Part shown: piece by piece, positions 60,409 through 64,000 of the stretch | Position numbering within the stretch: the first letter of the stretch is position 1 | How the letters are laid out: every line of letters starts with the position of its first letter | NCBI RefSeq assembly: GCF_045679555.1 | Contig: NC_092091.1 | Coordinates: forward strand, 79,624,144 to 79,688,143 | DNA: 64,000 bases | From: Salvelinus alpinus | Lineage: Eukaryota > Chordata > Actinopteri > Salmoniformes > Salmonidae | Direction of reading: 5' to 3' | Notes under the pieces: model-generated | The model's input: only the letters and a program-made list of their open reading frames with translations | Database searches by the model: none | Told to the model about the DNA's origin: nothing | Translations under genes and position numbers: made by a program

Positions 60409-61622
60409 ATTCTCATCTCATAGCCCCAGGAAGTAGTTTGGGGTTGTAATTTTCCCGTCATTTCATAGCCCCAGGAAGTAGTTTGGTGGTTGTAATTTTC
60501 CTGTCATCTCATAGTCCCAGGAAGTAGTTCGGGGGTAGTAATTTTCCCGTCATCTCATAGTCCCAGGAAGTAGTTTGGGGGTAGTAATTTTCCCATCATC
60601 TCATAGTCCCAGGAAGGAGTTTGGGGGTAGTCATTTTCCCATCATCTCATAGTCCCAGGAAGTAGTTTGGTGGTAGTAATTTTCCCGTCATTTCATAGTC
60701 CCAGGAAGTAGTTCGGGGGTAGTAATTTTCCCGTCATCTCATAGTCCCAGGAAGTAGTTTGGTGGTAGTAATTTCCCCGTCATCTCATAGTCCCAGGAAG
60801 TAGTTTGGGGGTAGTAATTTTCCCATCATCTCATAGTCCCAGGAAGTAGTTCGGGGGTAGTAATTTTCCCGTCATCTCATAGTCCCAGGAAGTAGTTTGG
60901 GGGTAGTAATTTTCCCATCATCTCATAGTCCCAGGAAGTAGTTTGGGATTGTAATTTTCCCGTCATCTCATAGTCCCATGAAGTAGTTTGGGGTTGTAAT
61001 TTTCCCGTCATCTCATAGTCCCAGGAAGTAGTTTGGGGTTGTAATTTTCCCGTCATCTCATAGCCCCAGGAAGTAGTTTGGGGGTTGTAATTTCCCCATA
61101 ATCTCATAGTCCCAGGAAGTAGTTTGGGTTTGTAATTTTCCCGTCATTTCATAGCCCCAGGAAGTAGTTTGGTGGTTGTAATTTTCCTGTCATCTCATAG
61201 TCCCAGGAAGTAGTTCGGGGGTAGTAATTTTCCCGTCATCTCATAGTCCCAGGAAGTAGTTTGGGGGTAGTAATTTTCCCATCATCTCATAGTCCCAGGA
61301 AGGAGTTTGGGGGTAGTAATTTTCCCATCATCTCATAGTCCCAGGAAGTAGTTCGGGGGTAGTAATTTTCCCGTCATCTCATAGTCCCAGGAAGTAGTTT
61401 GGTGGTAGTAATTTTCCCGTCATTTCATAGTCCCAGGAAGTAGTTCGGGGGTAGTAATTTTCCCGTCATCTCATAGTCCCAGGAAGTAGTTTGGTGGTAG
61501 TAATTTCCCCGTCATCTCATAGTCCCAGGAAGTAGTTTGGGGGTAGTAATTTTCCCATCATCTCATAGCCCCAGGAAGTAGTTTGGTGGTAGTAATTTTC
61601 CCGTCATCTCAATTCCCCAGGA
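60409..61622. repeat. 46-bp minisatellite with an ETS-like core (about 26 copies)
   Basis: Unit TCATAGTCCCAGGAAGTAGT, TTGGGGGTAGTAATTTTCCC, GTCATC. CAGGAAGT fits the ETS family motif. A higher-order duplication of about 690 bp is visible: the GGTGGTTGTAATTTTCCTGTC copy at about 60484 recurs at 61170 with the same succession of variants after it. Confidence 0.93.
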
Positions 61623-61850
61623 AGTAGTTTGGTGGTGGGGGTGCTGTTTTTTATATATATTTTTTTAGAATTGTATTTCCGAGGGAGTGGGGGTGCTGAA
61701 AAAATATCTTTGCTACAGACGCTATATCGGTCCGCTAATACAGTACTATTAAAGGCCCAGTGCACTACTTTTGTGAAGAAAGTAATTTTTCAGGGGGTAC
61801 TGTAGATCCCTCAGCACCCCTACTTCCCGCGGCTACGCGTCATCTCATAG
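61623..61850. mobile_element. Probable short DNA-element relic
   Basis: GGGGGTGCTG near 61637 and 61690, and CAGCACCCCTACTTCCCGCG near 61812, form an inverted pair around about 150 bp. The GGGGTGCT/AGCACCCC motif is common in dispersed fish repeats. Family not identified. Confidence 0.35.
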
Positions 61851-61916
61851 GAAAAGAAGAATCATTGACACGGATTCTCCCAAAGTGAACCGTTCGGGTT
61901 CGTATATATATATATA

Positions 61917-62375
61917 CACAGTACCTGGCAAAAGTTTGGACACATAAATCAAATCAAATTGTATAGGTCACATACACGTGTTTAGCAGATGTTATTGCGG
62001 GTGTAGCGGAAAAAAAAAATATCTGGGTTTTATTTAAAAATATATATTTTCTACATTGTAGAATAATAGTGAAGACATCAAAACTATTAAATAACACATA
62101 TTGAATCATGTAGCAACCAAAAAAGTGTTAAACAAATCGTCTTAAAAGTAGCCAGCCTTTGCCTTGATGACAGCTTTGCACACTCTTGGCATTCTCTCAA
62201 CCAGCTTCACAAGTCATCAAGGCAAAGGGTGGCTACTTTGAAGAATCTCACATATAAAATATATTTTGATTTGTTTTACACTTTTTTGGTTACTGCATGG
62301 TTCCATATGTGTTTTATTTTAAGTTTTGAAGTCTTCACTATTATTCTACAATGTAGAAAATAGTAAAAATAAAAA
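61917..62375. mobile_element. Internally deleted Tc1-like element with a nested retroposon piece
   Basis: The left end starts CAGTACCTGGCAAAAGTTTG GACACA. The inner arms TTCTACATTGTAGAATAATA (62050) and TATTATTCTACAATGTAGAA (62339-62358) are inverted, as are CTTTGCCTTGATGACAGC (62157) and CATCAAGGCAAAGGG (62216). The two halves meet near 62210, so the transposase gene is gone (MITE-like). A retroposon fragment (GGTCACATACACGTGTTTAG, 61943-62008) lies within the left arm. The right end runs into the 21-bp array. Confidence 0.85.
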
Positions 62376-62383
62376 AATCACGC

Positions 62384-62735
62384 TTGAATCATCGGATTGT
62401 CATTCTAGATCATCGGAATGTCATTCTAGATCATCGGATTGTCATTCTAGATCATCGGAATGTCATTCTAGATCATCGGAATGTCATTCTAGATCATCGG
62501 ATTGTCATTCTAGATCATCGGAATGTCATTCTAGATCATCGGAATGTCATTCTAGATCATCTGATTGTCATTCTAGATCATCGGATTGTCATTCTAGATC
62601 ATCGGATTGTCATTCTAGATCATCGGATTGTCATTCTAGATCATCGGAATGTCATTCTAGATCATCGAAATGTCATTCTAGATCATCGAATTGTCATTCT
62701 AGATCATCTGATTGTTATTCTAGATTCTAGAATGT
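62384..62735. repeat. 21-bp minisatellite at the Tc1 right border (16 copies)
   Basis: Unit ATCATCGGATTGTCATTCTAG with a G-A-A/G-A-T two-state variant (CGGATTG or CGGAATG). Both + strand ORFs here are repeat products. Confidence 0.95.
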
Positions 62736-63262
62736 GTAGAATAGAAGTAATTTAGGGTTAGGGCCCACCCGCCAGCAGATTTCTGGCTACGCTGCTGGTT
62801 TGGGTGAGTTCGTTTTGGACTAGACTGAGCATCAAACTGGAAGGACTGAGGTTGTTTTAAGGGCTAGGTAACCAGTGTGTGTAAGCTGATTATCAGTAGC
62901 CAGGCTAATTTGAGCGTTAAGCCTGATGGGCCATATGCTAATCAGCACCCTGAGTCTCCTCCCCCCTCAGCCAGACACTCACCTGTTCCTCCCCAGTTAC
63001 CATCACAGCTGATCTGTTTCAGATTAATCTATTATCTCTCTCTCTCTCGCTCTCTGAGGGGGGAGGGGTGTTGTTGAGTTCTGAGTTGGCATGACGATCT
63101 GACACCCTGCCGTCCAGAGCCTTCTGTCTGTTTCCACGGTGACCTGATCCCATTCCGCTATTCTGTTCTCCGAGTTCCGGACCTGTGGAACACCGACTGG
63201 ATTACCGTTGTACACACACGGAGTGTGTTCAGAGAGAGGAGAGATCTGGGAACGCAGTGAGG
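62736..63262 (+). promoter_or_regulatory. 5' flank and 5'UTR of the MARCH gene
   Basis: Non-repetitive and increasingly GC-rich sequence before the ATG at 63263, with (CT)n at 63035-63058 and CCACGGTGACC at 63135. No clear TATA box. The transcription start is not determined. Confidence 0.4.
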
Positions 63263-63349
63263 ATGCCGGTGCAGCAGATCTCCGTGGTCCCCGCTCGGGA
63301 GATGGCCAATAACGGCCGGAGCGCCCCTCGCTCCAAAGACAAGACCGAG
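63263..63349 (+). CDS. marchf1: First coding exon of a MARCH1/8-type membrane E3 ubiquitin ligase
   Basis: ATG in GTGAGGATGC context opens MPVQQISVVPAREMANNGRS, then APRSKDKTE, and ends ACCGAG|GTAAGC, a strong donor (GT 63350-63351), after exactly 29 codons. The start M-P-x-x-Q-I-S-x-x-P followed by a basic RSK-K stretch resembles the N-terminus of MARCHF8 and of the long MARCHF1 isoforms, cytosolic sequence before the RING-CH domain. These ligases ubiquitinate immune receptors such as MHC class II in endosomes. The RING-CH and membrane spans must be in later exons beyond the window. The choice of marchf1 over marchf8 rests on the neighbours: MARCHF1 flanks SMIM31 and APELA on human 4q32.3 and points away from them, as here. 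Confidence 0.72.
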
Positions 63350-63474
63350 GTAAGCCCCTGACCTATAACCTCTGACCCCCTAGCCCTGACCTTAACCTGA
63401 ACACAGACCCTGTGGAGGTCTCTGAATTAACTGTGGGTCCTTTCTGGTGTGTGTGAGTGTGGAGGGGTTAAACA
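63350..63474 (+). other. marchf1 intron start
   Basis: Sequence immediately after the donor; includes repeated CTGACC words. No other exon seen. Confidence 0.5.
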
Positions 63475-64000
63475 GCAGGTTGATCTGGGTGAGGAGAGGA
63501 GGAGGGGAGGTGAGGAGGAGGGAGGGGAGGGGGAGGAGAGGAGAAGATGAGAGGGAAAGATAGGGAGGGGAGAGGAGGAGCAGGAGGTGGAGGAGAGGGA
63601 AGGAGAAGAGGAGAGATGAGGGGGGAGGAGGGGGAGGAGAGGAGGGGGAGGTGAGGATAGAGGGAGGTGAGATGAGGAGGAGGAGGGAGGAGAGGAGGAG
63701 GAGGGAGGTAGGGAGGTGAGGAGGAGGGAGGGGAGGGGGAGGAGAGGAGGAGATGAGAGGGAAAGATAGGGAGGGGAGAGGAGGAGCAGGAGGTGGAGGA
63801 GAGGAGGGGGAGGAGAGGCGAGAGGGAGGAGAGGAGAGAGGGAGGTGAGGGAAGGAGAAGAGGAGAGATAAGGAGAGGAGGAGGGAGGAGAGGAGGGGGA
63901 GGTGAGGATAGAGGGAGGTGAGAAGGAGAGGAGGAGGGAGGGGAGTAGGAGGGAGGAAGGAGGTGGAGGAGAGGAGAGAGGGAGGTGAGGATAGGGAAGG
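63475..64000. repeat. GA-rich minisatellite in the marchf1 intron
   Basis: GGAGGAGGGGAGGTGAGGAG-type sequence with a higher-order duplication of about 232 bp: GATGAGAGGGAAAGATAGGG at about 63546 recurs at about 63753. It continues beyond the window edge. The G-rich strand is the coding strand. Confidence 0.9.

Overview
The window is vertebrate nuclear DNA, almost certainly from a salmonid or closely related teleost. It has spliced genes with GT-AG introns, a Tc1/mariner transposon, tRNA-derived SINEs of the salmonid type, non-LTR retrotransposon fragments, and extreme minisatellite content. Roughly two thirds of the sequence is tandem repeat, so almost all long open frames are repeat translations. 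Species-level placement is inference from repeat types.

Four real genes can be read, mostly from exons too short to stand out as ORFs. (1) The last coding exon of tmem192 (+, 827-1124). (2) apela, encoding the Elabela/Toddler peptide (-): coding exon 1 at 44810-44885, coding exon 2 at 40753-40841, and a probable 3'UTR exon from 35851 downward. The two coding exons join in phase to a 54-residue peptide ending CLPLHSRVPFP. (3) The first coding exon of smim31 (-, 54305-54407). (4) The first coding exon of a MARCH1/8-type membrane E3 ligase, most likely marchf1 (+, 63263-63349). As I recall, TMEM192, APELA, SMIM31 and MARCHF1 are neighbours on human 4q32.3 with the same relative directions: tmem192 and apela converge, smim31 and apela are co-directional, and marchf1 diverges. 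The block therefore looks like conserved synteny.

Layout: 1-3.3 kb holds the end of tmem192, a decayed Tc1 copy and short arrays. 3.36-32.35 kb is a 29-bp satellite of about 20 kb with long-period duplications, split by an 8.7-kb modular, apparently non-coding mobile element (13675-22403). 32.5-35.6 kb is a second, unrelated 29-bp array that may lie in the apela 3'UTR. 35.6-45.5 kb is the apela gene, with introns packed with arrays and a TATA promoter region amplified four times. 45.6-54.2 kb holds C-rich, AC and CT arrays, an L1-like fragment, and a 55-bp array whose unit resembles a CTCF site. 54.3-57.2 kb holds smim31 and retroposon pieces. 57.2-62.7 kb is a run of minisatellites, including CCAAT-box and ETS-motif arrays, and a deleted Tc1 copy. 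62.7-64 kb is the start of the MARCH gene.

The most unusual points are: the 8.7-kb element, whose exact borders are given by intact paralogous empty sites in the same satellite; a 4.6-kb AG-free minisatellite apparently amplified from the branch-point/polypyrimidine segment of apela intron 2, with a smaller parallel in tmem192; the four-fold TATA promoter of apela; and a repeat-encoded C-terminal tail on tmem192.
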